Assembly: GCA_900759565.1 (NCBI GenBank)
Contig: CAAEVV010000051.1
Location: 57,395-121,394, forward strand
DNA: 64,000 nt
Reading direction: 5' to 3'
Source of the DNA: an uncultured Collinsella sp.
GTDB taxonomy: Bacteria > Actinomycetota > Coriobacteriia > Coriobacteriales > Coriobacteriaceae
The stretch's first letter is position 1, and each line of letters opens with the position of its first letter. Of the stretch, positions 19,167 through 28,499 are shown one piece after another. Under the pieces are notes generated by a model. That model had not been told where the DNA came from, searched no databases, and saw only the letters and a program-made list of their open reading frames with translations. The translations under genes and the position numbers were made by a program.

Positions 19167-19203
19167 AAATGGAGCCTGTTTTATGGAACAGGCTCCATTT
19201 TTT
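19167..19203 (+). terminator. Terminator of rpsT
   Basis: AAATGGAGCCTGTT pairs with AACAGGCTCCATTT around TTATGG and runs into a T-tract. It lies just before lepA, which starts 26 bases later. Confidence 0.93.
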
Positions 19204-19228
19204 GTACCGCTCGGGTAAGATAGTCCGC

Positions 19229-21040
19229 ATGAATACTTCAATTGACATTTCCCACATCCGCAACTTCTCAATCGTTGCGCACATCGACCATGGCAAGTCC
19301 ACGATCAGCGATCGCATCCTCGAGCTCACCCATACCGTCGACGAACGCGACATGGAGTCGCAGCTGCTCGACACCATGGATATCGAGCGCGAGCGCGGCA
19401 TCACGATCAAGTCCAATGCCGTTCGCGTGTCCTATGACGCCGACGATGGCGAGACGTATCAGTTCAATCTGATCGATACGCCGGGCCACGTGGACTTTAC
19501 CTATGAGGTCTCGCGCTCGCTGGCAGCCTGTGAGGGCGCGGTGCTCGTTGTCGACGCCACGCAGGGCGTCGAGGCGCAGACCGTCTCGAACGCTACGCTT
19601 GCCATGAACGCCAATCTGGACATTGTGCCGGCCATCAACAAGATCGACCTGCCCTCGGCCCATCCCGATGAGGTTAAGACCGAGATCGAGGATGACCTGG
19701 CGATTCCTGCCGATGATGCCGTGTGTGTCTCGGGCAAGACCGGCGAGGGCATCCACGATCTGCTGGAGTCCATTGTCTTTTTGATCTCTCCGCCCAAGGG
19801 CGATGCGAACGCGCCGCTCAAGGCACTCATTCTGGATTCATACTTCGACGAGTATCGTGGCGTCGTCGCCACGGTCCGCGTCTTTGACGGTTCCATCAAA
19901 AAGGGCGATACCCTGCGCATGATGCAGGCAAAGGGCGACTTTTTGGTCGATGGCGTGGGCGTCAAGCGTCCCGCCGAGACCCCGGTCGACGCGCTCACGG
20001 TCGGCGAGGTCGGATACGTGGTCACGGGCCTGAAGGACCCCGAGGCCGTTCGCGTGGGCGATACCCTCACGTGGGCGTCGAATCCCTGCCCCGAGCCGCT
20101 TCCCGGCTACCGCGAGGCCAAGCCCATGGTTTATACGGGCCTGTTCCCGATCGATAACAAGGACTACGAGAACCTGCGTGACGCGCTCGATAAGCTGCAC
20201 GTCAACGACCCGTCGTTGGTGTGGGAGCCCGAGACCTCGGTGGCGCTCGGCTTTGGTTTCCGCGTGGGCTTCTTGGGCCTGCTGCATATGGAGGTCGTCA
20301 AGGAGCGCCTGGAGCGTGAGTTCAATCTTGACCTCATTGCTACGAGCCCCTCGGTGGACTATCACGTCTACAAGACTGACGGCGAGATGATTGATGTCCG
20401 CAGCCCGCAGGATCTGCCCGAGGCTACGCTCATCGAGCGCATCGAGGAGCCCTACCTCAAGGCCAAGATTATCTGCCCGCCCGAGTATACGGGTGCCGTC
20501 ATGCAGCTCGCTATCGAGCACCGCGGCATTACTACCGACATGATTCATCTCACGAGCAAGTCGGTCGAGATGCGCTTTGATATGCCGCTCGCCGAGCTCA
20601 TCTTGGACTTCTTTGACCAGCTCAAGAGCCGTACCAAGGGCTATGCCTCGCTCGACTACGAGTTCAACGAGTACCGTCCATCCGAGCTTGTGAAGCTCGA
20701 TATCTTGCTTTCGGGCGACGAGGTGGACGCGCTGTCGTTTATCGTCCACAAGGACAAGGCCTACGGTCTTGCCCGCGGCCTATGCGACAAGCTCAAGGAG
20801 ATTATTCCTCGTCAGCTGTTCGAGGTGCCCATCCAGGGTGCTATCGGCAACAAGATCATTGCCCGTTCCACCGTCAAAGCGCGTCGCAAGGACGTTCTTG
20901 CAAAGTGCTACGGCGGCGATATCTCGCGTAAGCGCAAACTGCTCGAGAAGCAGAAAGAGGGCAAGAAGCGCATGAAGGCCATCGGCTCAGTCGAGGTCCC
21001 GCAGGAGGCCTTTATGGCGATCCTCAAGGTGGACGAGTAG
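19229..21040 (+). CDS. lepA: Elongation factor 4 (LepA GTPase)
   Basis: The 603-residue translational GTPase has the G1 motif AHIDHGKST, switch II DTPGHVDF, NKIDLPSA, and the LepA-specific C-terminal domain (NKIIARSTVKARRKDVLAKCYGGDISRKRKLLEKQK). It acts on ribosomes, with proposed roles in back-translocation and 30S assembly. The ATG at 19229 (MNTSIDISHIRNFSIVAHID) fits the family start; the frame upstream runs through the rpsT terminator. Confidence 0.96.
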   Translation: MNTSIDISHIRNFSIVAHIDHGKSTISDRILELTHTVDERDMESQLLDTMDIERERGITIKSNAVRVSYDADDGETYQFNLIDTPGHVDFTYEVSRSLAACEGAVLVVDATQGVEAQTVSNATLAMNANLDIVPAINKIDLPSAHPDEVKTEIEDDLAIPADDAVCVSGKTGEGIHDLLESIVFLISPPKGDANAPLKALILDSYFDEYRGVVATVRVFDGSIKKGDTLRMMQAKGDFLVDGVGVKRPAETPVDALTVGEVGYVVTGLKDPEAVRVGDTLTWASNPCPEPLPGYREAKPMVYTGLFPIDNKDYENLRDALDKLHVNDPSLVWEPETSVALGFGFRVGFLGLLHMEVVKERLEREFNLDLIATSPSVDYHVYKTDGEMIDVRSPQDLPEATLIERIEEPYLKAKIICPPEYTGAVMQLAIEHRGITTDMIHLTSKSVEMRFDMPLAELILDFFDQLKSRTKGYASLDYEFNEYRPSELVKLDILLSGDEVDALSFIVHKDKAYGLARGLCDKLKEIIPRQLFEVPIQGAIGNKIIARSTVKARRKDVLAKCYGGDISRKRKLLEKQKEGKKRMKAIGSVEVPQEAFMAILKVDE

Positions 21041-21044
21041 GTCT

Positions 21045-22088
21045 ATGGCGCTTTCTGAATACAGCAAGCGGCTGCTGGGTGCTTATGCCGAGCAGCCGTT
21101 CCTTATGGCTCCTATGGCGGGCGTGACCGACCCCGCCTATCGCATCATGTGCCGCCGCCGCGGTGCCAACCTTGCCTACAGCGAGATGGTGAGCGTGGCT
21201 GGCCTTGCCTATGCCAGCAACAAAACGTGGCGCCTGGTGCTGCCGGCCGACGAGGAGCAGCAGATTTGCGTGCAGCTCTTTGGCTCCAAGCCCGAGCAGT
21301 TTGCGAGTGCCGTCGCCGCCGTCGAGGAGCGTGTGGGCGATCGCCTGTCGCTCATCGATATCAATATGGCATGCCCCGCCCGCAAGGTTGTTACCAAGGG
21401 CGAGGGCTCGGCGCTCATGCGCACGCCCGACCTTGCGGAGAAGATCGTTGAGGCCACGGTGGGCGCGGCGCACGTTCCCGTGACCGTAAAGATCCGCAAG
21501 GGTTTTTATGCCGAGGACCGTAATGCCGCGACGTTTGCCCAGATGCTCGAAGGCGCCGGTGCCGCCGCGGTGGCGGTGCATGGCCGCTGTGCCACGCAGC
21601 TCTACACGGGCCAGGCCGACTGGTCTGTCGTCGATGAGGTCGCAGATGCTGTCGAGATTCCCGTGATTGGTTCGGGCGATGTGTTCTGCGCCGAGGATGC
21701 CGCGGAGCATCTGCGCAGTTCTGGTGCCAGCGCGGTGTTTATCGCGCGCGGCATCTACGGTAATCCCTGGGTGTTCGGTGATGCTCGCGCCCTTGCGCTC
21801 GATGGCATACCGGTGCCGGCGCGCAGCTCCGTCGAGCGCCTGGACGCCCTGCGTGAACACCTAACGCTGACGCACGAGCTTCTGCCGCTCATGTCGCGTG
21901 CCCGCACGTACGCAAGCTGGTACTTAAAAGGCATGCCCCATGCCGCCGCTTGGCGTGCCCATGTGGTGCGCTGTTCCACATACGAGGAGTTTATGGTGCT
22001 GGTCGATGAGATCGAGCGCGATGTGGTGGCCTGCGAGGCCGCACTTGCCGCCGGCGAATCGGTGCCCCCTCATCCGCTGGAGGCTTAA
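21045..22088 (+). CDS. dus: tRNA-dihydrouridine synthase (DusB type)
   Basis: This FMN enzyme reduces uridines in the tRNA D-loop. The 347-residue protein has LMAPMAGVTDPAYR at the N-terminus, the catalytic Cys in INMACPARKVV, the VKIRKGF strand, HGRCATQLYTGQADWSVV and the FMN phosphate site GSGDVFCAEDA. The paralogue (DusA/B/C) cannot be settled by eye; the DusB-like group is usual in Gram-positives. It begins 4 bases after lepA and ends 2 bases before hemW. Confidence 0.92.
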   Translation: MALSEYSKRLLGAYAEQPFLMAPMAGVTDPAYRIMCRRRGANLAYSEMVSVAGLAYASNKTWRLVLPADEEQQICVQLFGSKPEQFASAVAAVEERVGDRLSLIDINMACPARKVVTKGEGSALMRTPDLAEKIVEATVGAAHVPVTVKIRKGFYAEDRNAATFAQMLEGAGAAAVAVHGRCATQLYTGQADWSVVDEVADAVEIPVIGSGDVFCAEDAAEHLRSSGASAVFIARGIYGNPWVFGDARALALDGIPVPARSSVERLDALREHLTLTHELLPLMSRARTYASWYLKGMPHAAAWRAHVVRCSTYEEFMVLVDEIERDVVACEAALAAGESVPPHPLEA

Positions 22089-22090
22089 GG

Positions 22091-23323
22091 GTGGCCGTTA
22101 CCGCGCTGTACGTGCACGTGCCGTTTTGCGCTCAAAAGTGCCGGTACTGCGACTTTGACTCGCGCAGTTTTGCTCCGTGCGACCTGAGCGCTGCGCTCGA
22201 TGCCTATTTTGAGCAGTTGTACGCGCGCCTCGATGCTTTTGGCAAAGCTGGGGCCCTTGACCAGATCCGCACCGTCTATGTTGGCGGCGGTACGCCGTCG
22301 CTGGCGGGGGAGCGCTTGGTGGAGCTGGCGCGGCGTATTCGTGCGTCGTGCGCCCCTGTTGAGTTTACCTGCGAGGCCAATCCTGAGTCGCTGACCGCCG
22401 AGCTTGCCGCTGCGCTTGCCAAGGTTGGTGTCACACGCGTCTCTCTGGGCGTGCAAACGCTCGATAACACCGAACTTACCGCCATCGGCCGTATTCACGA
22501 TGCCGATCGGGCGCTCGCCGCCATCGCGACGGTCAAGAACGCTGGGCTTGACGTGTCGTGCGACCTTATGTGCGGACTTCCCGGGCAGACCGCAGCGAGT
22601 TGGAAGCGCACGCTCGATGGCGTGCTGGCGGCGGCTCCGCATCATGTGTCGGTCTACCCGCTCACGCTTGAGGAGGGGACGCCCCTTTATCGCATGGCGT
22701 GCCGCGACGAGTTGCTCGAGCCTGATGAGGATTTTCAGGCTGCCTGCATGGACGTGGCACGCGAACTCCTGGGTGCCGCCGGCTATCACCCGTATGAGGT
22801 GGCAAGCTATGCGCTCGACGGCCATGAGTGCGCCCATAACATTGCCTACTGGACCGGACGGGGATACCTGGGCCTGGGTCGCTCTGCCGCGGGCATGCTC
22901 GACGCCGAGGATTTCGACCGTCTTGCAGGTTTGTTCCCCGGCGTGTCTTCTCGAGGCGATTCGTACCGCGTGCGTCTGGTGCAACGTGACGATGACGCGA
23001 CGGCGTTCGAGGCCGAATATCTCTCGCAGCGCGAGGCCGCGGCCGAAGACCTGATGCTTGCTTGCCGCATGACGCGCGGTGTCGCGTCCGACCTGTTGGT
23101 TCGCGCGGTTCGTGTGATCCCAACGGGCGAGCTGGCAGCTGCCTGCGATCGCGCGCTCGAATTGGGTCTTGCCACTTGGGTGCCCGAGACGCTCGGGGTC
23201 CATGAGGGACCCTTCACTTCGGCAGATGTCGTCGCGGGCCATGTTCGAGCTCGTCTGGCGCCGACACACCTGGGCTGGCTCGATGGAAATGTTCTGTTCG
23301 AGCTGTTTTGGGATCTAGCTTAG
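22091..23323 (+). CDS. hemW: HemW-like radical SAM protein
   Basis: The 410-residue protein has the radical SAM motif CAQKCRYC in VPFCAQKCRYCDF, the SAM-binding VGGGTPSLAG, EANPESL and GVQTLDNTEL. These match HemW, a heme-binding chaperone formerly annotated as oxygen-independent coproporphyrinogen oxidase. True HemN has an extra N-terminal motif that is absent here. It starts with GTG at 22091 within TAAGGGTGG. The gene pair lepA-hemW followed by dnaJ is a familiar Gram-positive order, but hrcA, grpE and dnaK are not between them here. Confidence 0.92.
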   Translation: MAVTALYVHVPFCAQKCRYCDFDSRSFAPCDLSAALDAYFEQLYARLDAFGKAGALDQIRTVYVGGGTPSLAGERLVELARRIRASCAPVEFTCEANPESLTAELAAALAKVGVTRVSLGVQTLDNTELTAIGRIHDADRALAAIATVKNAGLDVSCDLMCGLPGQTAASWKRTLDGVLAAAPHHVSVYPLTLEEGTPLYRMACRDELLEPDEDFQAACMDVARELLGAAGYHPYEVASYALDGHECAHNIAYWTGRGYLGLGRSAAGMLDAEDFDRLAGLFPGVSSRGDSYRVRLVQRDDDATAFEAEYLSQREAAAEDLMLACRMTRGVASDLLVRAVRVIPTGELAAACDRALELGLATWVPETLGVHEGPFTSADVVAGHVRARLAPTHLGWLDGNVLFELFWDLA

Positions 23324-23381
23324 GCCGCTCGGGTAGAATTACCGGAATATATACGCTGCTGTGAGCAGGAGGTTGCCGCGC

Positions 23382-24485
23382 ATGGCGACGATGAACGAAA
23401 AAGATTACTACGAGATTTTGGGTGTCTCCAAGGACGCCACCTCGCGTGATATTCAAAAGGCCTTCCAGCAAAAGGCCCGCAAGCTCCATCCGGACGTCAA
23501 CAAAGAGCCGGATGCCGAGGAAAAGTTTAAAGAGGTTTCCGAGGCCTACGCCGTGCTTTCGGATGAGCAAAAACGTGCGCGCTACGACGCCATGCGTTCT
23601 GGCAATCCCTTTGCCGGTGCTCCTACGGCTTCGCCCTATGGTGGCAGCTACGCCGGCAGCACGGGTTATGGCAATCCCTTTGAGGGCGGCTTTCCCTTTG
23701 GTGGCGCCTGGGGTCAGCAGCGTCGCGGCCAGGCTGCCTACAATCCCGAGAACGGCGCCAATGTGGTCGTCGATATCAAACTTGACGCCAAGGAGGCCAA
23801 GGGCGGTGCCCGCAAGACCGTCCGCTACACGCGTTTCGATACATGCGGACATTGCGGCGGCTCGGGTTCTGTCTCCTCCGAGCATGCCCATACCTGCCCG
23901 AGCTGCGGCGGCCGCGGCCACATCGACGTCGACCTGTCCTTCCTGTTTGGTGCGGGCACGTTTCAGTCAGTCTGCCCCGAGTGCGGCGGTTCCGGTAAGG
24001 TCGTCGCCGACCCCTGCCCCGATTGCGGCGGCAGCGGGCGGACCCGTGTGACCTCCGAGCAGACAATTGAGTTTCCTGCCGGCACGCACGATGGCGACGA
24101 GGTCCGCATTAGCGGCATGGGGCATGCTGGCACCAACGGTGCCGCGGGCGGCGACCTGGTCGGCCGCGCCCATGTTGAAGCCGAGCGCTTGGAAGGCAAA
24201 GCTCGTACCGGTTTTTACCTGATGGGCATCGTGGCGCCGTTTTTGGTGCTGTCGGCCATTTCGGGCGTGTTCTCGGCCTTTGCCGTGATGTGCTTTATTC
24301 CGTTTACCATGGGCCTGTTTATGGTGCTTTCGGACGGTGTGCTTCATCGTAGTCTGCTGTGGTGGAAGCGCGGTGCGATGCAGTTTGCCAACGGTTTTGC
24401 CAACGGCTTCATGTTCGCGCTCGTGTCGGTGTGGTTTGCGAGCTGCTCGCAGCGCGCGATGCTTTCGCCCTACGGGATGCAATAA
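23382..24485 (+). CDS. DnaJ-like protein with membrane C-terminus
   Basis: The 367-residue protein starts like DnaJ: a J domain with the HPD motif (KLHPDVNKEPDAEEKF, residues about 6-70), a Gly-rich stretch, then four zinc motifs, CGHCGGSG, CPSCGGRG, CPECGGSG and CPDCGGSG (about 155-220). The first substrate-binding part begins (FPAGTHDGDEVRISGMG) but stops near residue 265. From about 278 the protein becomes hydrophobic with two or three likely membrane helices (FYLMGIVAPFLVLSAISGVF and later segments). The second substrate-binding domain and dimer tail are missing. The ATG at 23382 follows AGGAGG; a canonical dnaJ follows 81 bases later. Confidence 0.85.
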   Translation: MATMNEKDYYEILGVSKDATSRDIQKAFQQKARKLHPDVNKEPDAEEKFKEVSEAYAVLSDEQKRARYDAMRSGNPFAGAPTASPYGGSYAGSTGYGNPFEGGFPFGGAWGQQRRGQAAYNPENGANVVVDIKLDAKEAKGGARKTVRYTRFDTCGHCGGSGSVSSEHAHTCPSCGGRGHIDVDLSFLFGAGTFQSVCPECGGSGKVVADPCPDCGGSGRTRVTSEQTIEFPAGTHDGDEVRISGMGHAGTNGAAGGDLVGRAHVEAERLEGKARTGFYLMGIVAPFLVLSAISGVFSAFAVMCFIPFTMGLFMVLSDGVLHRSLLWWKRGAMQFANGFANGFMFALVSVWFASCSQRAMLSPYGMQ

Positions 24486-24566
24486 CATCAAACCCTCTGT
24501 TTGCGGTCGGCCCTGCATGGGTATAGGACGCACTGTGACAATATTGAAAGTCGGAAGGATTCGGTC

Positions 24567-25715
24567 GTGTCGGAAAATAGGGATTACTACGAGGTACTTG
24601 GCGTCGACAAGGATGCCGACGCGCGGACGATTAAGCGCGCGTTTCTAAAGAAGGCCCGTACCGTACACCCGGACGTTTCGGACGACCCCGAGGCCGAGGC
24701 CAAGTTCAAAGAGCTCAACGAGGCCTATTCCGTTCTTTCCGACGAGCAGAAGCGTGCTAACTACGACCGTTACGGCACTGCCGACGGCCCTGGTGGTTCG
24801 GGCTACGTCGACATTAACGATATCTTTGGCGGCATGGGCATGGACGACCTCTTCTCGTCGTTCTTTGGCGGCGGTGCCGGCGGTGGCGCCAGAAATCGCC
24901 GCGAGCGTCGTCGCGGTCGCGATATGGCCATCTCCCTTTCGGTGACGCTCGAGGAGGCAGCACTCGGGTGCAAAAAGACGATCAGCTATGATCGCCTTGC
25001 TCCCTGTGAGGATTGCAACGGCACCGGTAGGGCCGAGGGCGCGACCGAAAAGCAGTGCAGCCGCTGCCACGGCACGGGCTATGTCACGACGGTCCAGCGC
25101 TCGTTCCTGGGCCAAGTTCAGTCCTCTTCGCCTTGCCCCGACTGCCATGGCGAGGGCACGGTTATCGACCATCCCTGCGAGACCTGCGACGGTCAGGGCC
25201 GCACGCCTTCGCACGAAAAGATCGACATTGATATTCCCGCCGGCGTTTCGACCGGTCGCCAGCTGCGCGTGAGCGGCTTTGGCGAGGCCGGCCTTCGCGG
25301 CGAGCCCTCGGGCGACCTGATTGTCAACGTGCGCGTTGCCGACCATGAGCGTTTTAAGCGCAACGGTGACGACCTGTACCTGGTGAGCGATATCTCGATT
25401 GCGCAGGCTGCGCTCGGCTGCGAGATCGAGGTCGAGGGCATTATGCCCGACGAGGTCGTTAAGGTGACGGTTCCCGCCGGCGCCCAGTACGGCGACACCG
25501 TGAGCGTCAATAATTACGGCATGCCGCGCATTGGCGGTGGCGGTTCGCGTGGCCGCCTGATCGTGCAACTGCGCGTGGTTGTTCCCATCAATCTCTCCAA
25601 TAAGCAACGCGAACTGCTCCGTGCTTTTGCCGATGAGATGGGCGATGACGTCACTTCCGGTAAGAAGTCGGTGACCGACCGTATCAAGAGTGCCCTCGAC
25701 GATATCCTCGATTAA
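24567..25715 (+). CDS. dnaJ: Chaperone protein DnaJ (class A)
   Basis: The 382-residue co-chaperone stimulates DnaK ATPase. It has a J domain with YEVLGVDKD and HPD, a Gly-rich linker, four zinc motifs (CEDCNGTG, CSRCHGTG, CPDCHGEG, CETCDGQG) and both substrate-binding subdomains (DIPAGVSTGRQLRVSGFGEAG; VPAGAQYGDTVSVNNYGMP). The start is GTG at 24567 (MSENRDYYEV) with GGAAGGA 7 bases before; the upstream frame is unrelated. It differs from the preceding membrane DnaJ in having the full C-terminus. Confidence 0.95.
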   Translation: MSENRDYYEVLGVDKDADARTIKRAFLKKARTVHPDVSDDPEAEAKFKELNEAYSVLSDEQKRANYDRYGTADGPGGSGYVDINDIFGGMGMDDLFSSFFGGGAGGGARNRRERRRGRDMAISLSVTLEEAALGCKKTISYDRLAPCEDCNGTGRAEGATEKQCSRCHGTGYVTTVQRSFLGQVQSSSPCPDCHGEGTVIDHPCETCDGQGRTPSHEKIDIDIPAGVSTGRQLRVSGFGEAGLRGEPSGDLIVNVRVADHERFKRNGDDLYLVSDISIAQAALGCEIEVEGIMPDEVVKVTVPAGAQYGDTVSVNNYGMPRIGGGGSRGRLIVQLRVVVPINLSNKQRELLRAFADEMGDDVTSGKKSVTDRIKSALDDILD

Positions 25716-25724
25716 GGAGCCCGC

Positions 25725-27017
25725 GTGCTCGCACCCCATATTTCCGTCGTCAACCTCGGCTGCCGTGTCAACCGGGTTGAGTCTGACCGTATCACTGCCG
25801 ATCTTATGCGCCTGGGCTTTGCTATTGTGGAGCCCCAGGATGCCGATCTGATCGTCATTAACACCTGTGCCGTTACGGGCGAGGCCGAGGCCAAGACCCG
25901 TAAGGCCGTCCGTCATGCGCTGGCCTATCCGGGCGAGCCTTACGTGGTCGTAACCGGCTGCGTCGTCAACCTGCATCCCGAGGAGTTGCTGGAGCTCTCC
26001 GATCGCGTGATCGCCGAGCCGTCCAAGATCGATGTCGCCGAGCGCGTCTGCGAGGTGCTGGGTGTCGAATCCGATAGCGTTCCCGCCTGCAGCGATGGCG
26101 AGGTGGTCGATGCGCTCGGTCGCTCTCGCCTGGGCGTGAAGATTCAGGACGGCTGTAACCATCGCTGCACCTATTGCATTGTGTGGAAGGCACGCGGCCC
26201 CGAGCGCTCCGTGCCCGTCGAGTCCGTGCTCGAGCAAGTTCGCGAGGCCCAGGAGGCCGGCGTGCCCGAGGTGGTGCTGACCGGTGTGAACCTGGGTGCC
26301 TACGATGGCAAGAGCGCGACCGACGAGCACGTCGAAATCGATGAGCTGCTCGAGGCCATCATGGAGCGCACGTCTATTCCGCATGTGCGCATTTCCTCGG
26401 TCGAGCCCATGGATATCTCCGAGCGCCTGCTTAAGGTTATGGCGTGCTACCCGCAGCGTATCGCCCCGTTTTTGCACCTGCCCGTGCAGTCCGGCTGCAC
26501 GGCGACCCTGCATCGCATGGGCCGTCCCTATAGCGCCGAGGCCTTTGAGGACACGGTGCGTATGATTCGCGCCAACTTGCCCCAGGCGTCCCTTTCGTGC
26601 GATGTCATCGTCGGTTTTCCCGGTGAGACGGACGAGGAGTTCGAGGAATCGCTGGCGCTGTGCCGCCGTGTGGGTTTCTCGCGTATGCACGTGTTCCGCT
26701 ACAGCAAGCGTCCCGGTACCCTTGCTGCAGACATGCCCGACCAGGTGCCACCCGAGGTTATGGCCGAGCGCAGCCGCCGTATGCGGGCCGCCGCACAGGA
26801 GCTCGCTATTGCCGACGCTCGTCGTCGCGTGGGCACGGTCGAGCGTGCCGTGCTCGAGTATGGTGACAACCTGACGCTCGGCTCGTTCCATCATGCCCGT
26901 CTTGACGATACCTGTGGACTTACAGCCCCGTGCCTGCTCGATGTTGCTATCATCGGAGTCGATGATTCCGGCTTGGTCCATGCACGCAGGGAGGTTCATG
27001 GAAGCCTCGAAGATTAG
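25725..27017 (+). CDS. mtaB: tRNA t6A37 methylthiotransferase
   Basis: This radical SAM enzyme adds a methylthio group to N6-threonylcarbamoyladenosine at tRNA position 37. The 430-residue protein has the N-terminal cluster Cys residues in LGCRVN, NTCAVTGEAE and VTGCVV, the radical SAM motif CNHRCTYCIVWKARG, and a short C-terminal TRAM-like tail. The sequence groups with MtaB rather than MiaB or RimO because of LGCRVNRVESD. The GTG at 25725 follows AAGGAG, 9 bases after dnaJ. Its end overlaps phoH by 20 bases. Confidence 0.9.
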   Translation: MLAPHISVVNLGCRVNRVESDRITADLMRLGFAIVEPQDADLIVINTCAVTGEAEAKTRKAVRHALAYPGEPYVVVTGCVVNLHPEELLELSDRVIAEPSKIDVAERVCEVLGVESDSVPACSDGEVVDALGRSRLGVKIQDGCNHRCTYCIVWKARGPERSVPVESVLEQVREAQEAGVPEVVLTGVNLGAYDGKSATDEHVEIDELLEAIMERTSIPHVRISSVEPMDISERLLKVMACYPQRIAPFLHLPVQSGCTATLHRMGRPYSAEAFEDTVRMIRANLPQASLSCDVIVGFPGETDEEFEESLALCRRVGFSRMHVFRYSKRPGTLAADMPDQVPPEVMAERSRRMRAAAQELAIADARRRVGTVERAVLEYGDNLTLGSFHHARLDDTCGLTAPCLLDVAIIGVDDSGLVHARREVHGSLED

Positions 27018-27984
27018 ACTTACCGTTCCCGAGGGAATTGATCCCTCGCGCGTTTTGGGCGTCGGCGACGGCGTTCTTCGTGCGCTTGAGAGTTTGGTTC
27101 GCGCTCACGTGGTCGCCCGTGGCGATAGCATCGCCGTGAGCGGTGACCCGGATGAGGTCGAACTCGTGGCGCGTTTTTTCGAACACGCTTTTCGCGAGGC
27201 GGCCGCCGGGCGCACGCCGTCTGTCGACGATGTCTCTCGCTGCCTGGCTGTCTTGCGCGACGGTGAGCACGAGGCTACGTCGCTTCGCGATGACGTGCTG
27301 CTTTCGTATCGCGGCCGCGTCATTCGCCCCAAGACGCTCGGGCAAAAGCGCTATGTGGATGCCATCCGCTCGCATACCATCACGTTTGGCTTGGGTCCTG
27401 CCGGTACCGGTAAGACCTATCTGGCTATGGCGCTCGCCGTTGCCGCGCTCAAGCGTCACGAGGTGGGCCGTCTGATCTTGACGCGTCCGGTTGTCGAGGC
27501 GGGGGAGAATCTGGGCTTTTTGCCCGGCACCCTCGAGGAAAAGATCGATCCCTACATGCGTCCGCTTTACGACGCCCTTTTTGACATGATGGATCGCGAG
27601 CGCACCGATGAGCTTATGGAGCGCGGCGTGATCGAGATCGCCCCGCTTGCGTACATGCGCGGCCGCACGCTGAGTGATGCCTTCGTGGTGCTCGACGAGG
27701 CGCAAAATACCACGCCCGAGCAGATGAAGATGTTCCTGACACGCCTTGGGTTCAACTCCAAGTTCGTGATTACCGGCGACCTGAGCCAGCGCGACCTGGT
27801 GGGTCGTCGTGGTGGCTTGGCGGATGCTGAGAAGATTTTGGGCCGTGTCGACGATGTGGCGTTTGCACACCTGGAGCGCGCCGACGTGGTGCGCCATGCC
27901 CTGGTGGGTCGTATCGTCGAGGCATATGATGCTTATGATGACGTGCGCGAGCAGCGCCCGCGCGACCGAAAGGAGTCCCGTTGA
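26998..27984 (+). CDS. phoH: PhoH-family ATPase
   Basis: The 328-residue protein has the Walker A GPAGTGKTYLAMALA and Walker B FVVLDEAQNTTPEQM typical of PhoH/PhoH2-like RNA-associated ATPases, followed by VITGDLSQRDL. Its exact role is not settled; linkage to ybeY, as here, suggests work in rRNA maturation. The ATG at 26998 follows GGGAGG and lies inside the end of mtaB. Its TGA overlaps the TTG start of ybeY. Confidence 0.92.
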   Translation: MEASKIRLTVPEGIDPSRVLGVGDGVLRALESLVRAHVVARGDSIAVSGDPDEVELVARFFEHAFREAAAGRTPSVDDVSRCLAVLRDGEHEATSLRDDVLLSYRGRVIRPKTLGQKRYVDAIRSHTITFGLGPAGTGKTYLAMALAVAALKRHEVGRLILTRPVVEAGENLGFLPGTLEEKIDPYMRPLYDALFDMMDRERTDELMERGVIEIAPLAYMRGRTLSDAFVVLDEAQNTTPEQMKMFLTRLGFNSKFVITGDLSQRDLVGRRGGLADAEKILGRVDDVAFAHLERADVVRHALVGRIVEAYDAYDDVREQRPRDRKESR

Positions 27985-28490
27985 GTGTATTGATCAGCAA
28001 CGATGCCGAGCTCGATACGCTGCTCGACGCGCAGGAGGTGGAGCACATCTGCGAGGTTGTGCTTGCCGCCGAGGGCGTTGGGCGTGAAGTCGAGATTTCC
28101 CTTTCGTATGTCGACGAGGACGAGATGCACGAGCTCAACCACGAGTGGCGCGGTATCGACCGCACCACCGATGTGCTCTCGTTTGAATGCGACTCGGCCT
28201 TTGACGAGGATATTCCCGCCGACGAGACGCTCGAGCTCGGCGATATCATCTTGGCCCCGCAGGTTATTGCCCGTCAGGCCCCCGGTTTTGGCAATAGCTC
28301 CGCTGACGAGTGTCGTCTGATGCTCGTACACGGCATGCTGCACTTGCTGGGCTATGACCATATCGAGGACGACGAGGCCGAGGTCATGGAGGCCCGCGAG
28401 GACGCCATCCTGCGCGATCTGGCGTTCGAGCGCGGCGAGGACCCCAAGCTAGTCCACGTCGGCCCCATCACCAACCACGCCCACGACTAG
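27981..28490 (+). CDS. ybeY: Endoribonuclease YbeY
   Basis: This 169-residue metalloprotein takes part in 16S rRNA 3'-end maturation and ribosome quality control. It has the zinc motif HGMLHLLGYDH (His-x3-His-x5-His) and the DVLSFECD strand. Translation starts with TTG at 27981, overlapping the phoH stop (TTGA), after AAAGGAG. The TTG plus overlap indicates coupled translation. Confidence 0.93.
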   Translation: MSVLISNDAELDTLLDAQEVEHICEVVLAAEGVGREVEISLSYVDEDEMHELNHEWRGIDRTTDVLSFECDSAFDEDIPADETLELGDIILAPQVIARQAPGFGNSSADECRLMLVHGMLHLLGYDHIEDDEAEVMEAREDAILRDLAFERGEDPKLVHVGPITNHAHD

Positions 28491-28499
28491 GAGCCGTCT

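Noticed and set aside
23382..24485. DnaJ pseudogene by frameshift
   Set aside because: The frame stays open and the C-terminal part forms coherent hydrophobic helices with aromatic and Gly content typical of membrane proteins, which random frameshift sequence would not.
24645..26999. 784-codon minus-strand frame opposite dnaJ and mtaB
   Set aside because: It spans two well-supported plus-strand genes and shows no domain of its own.
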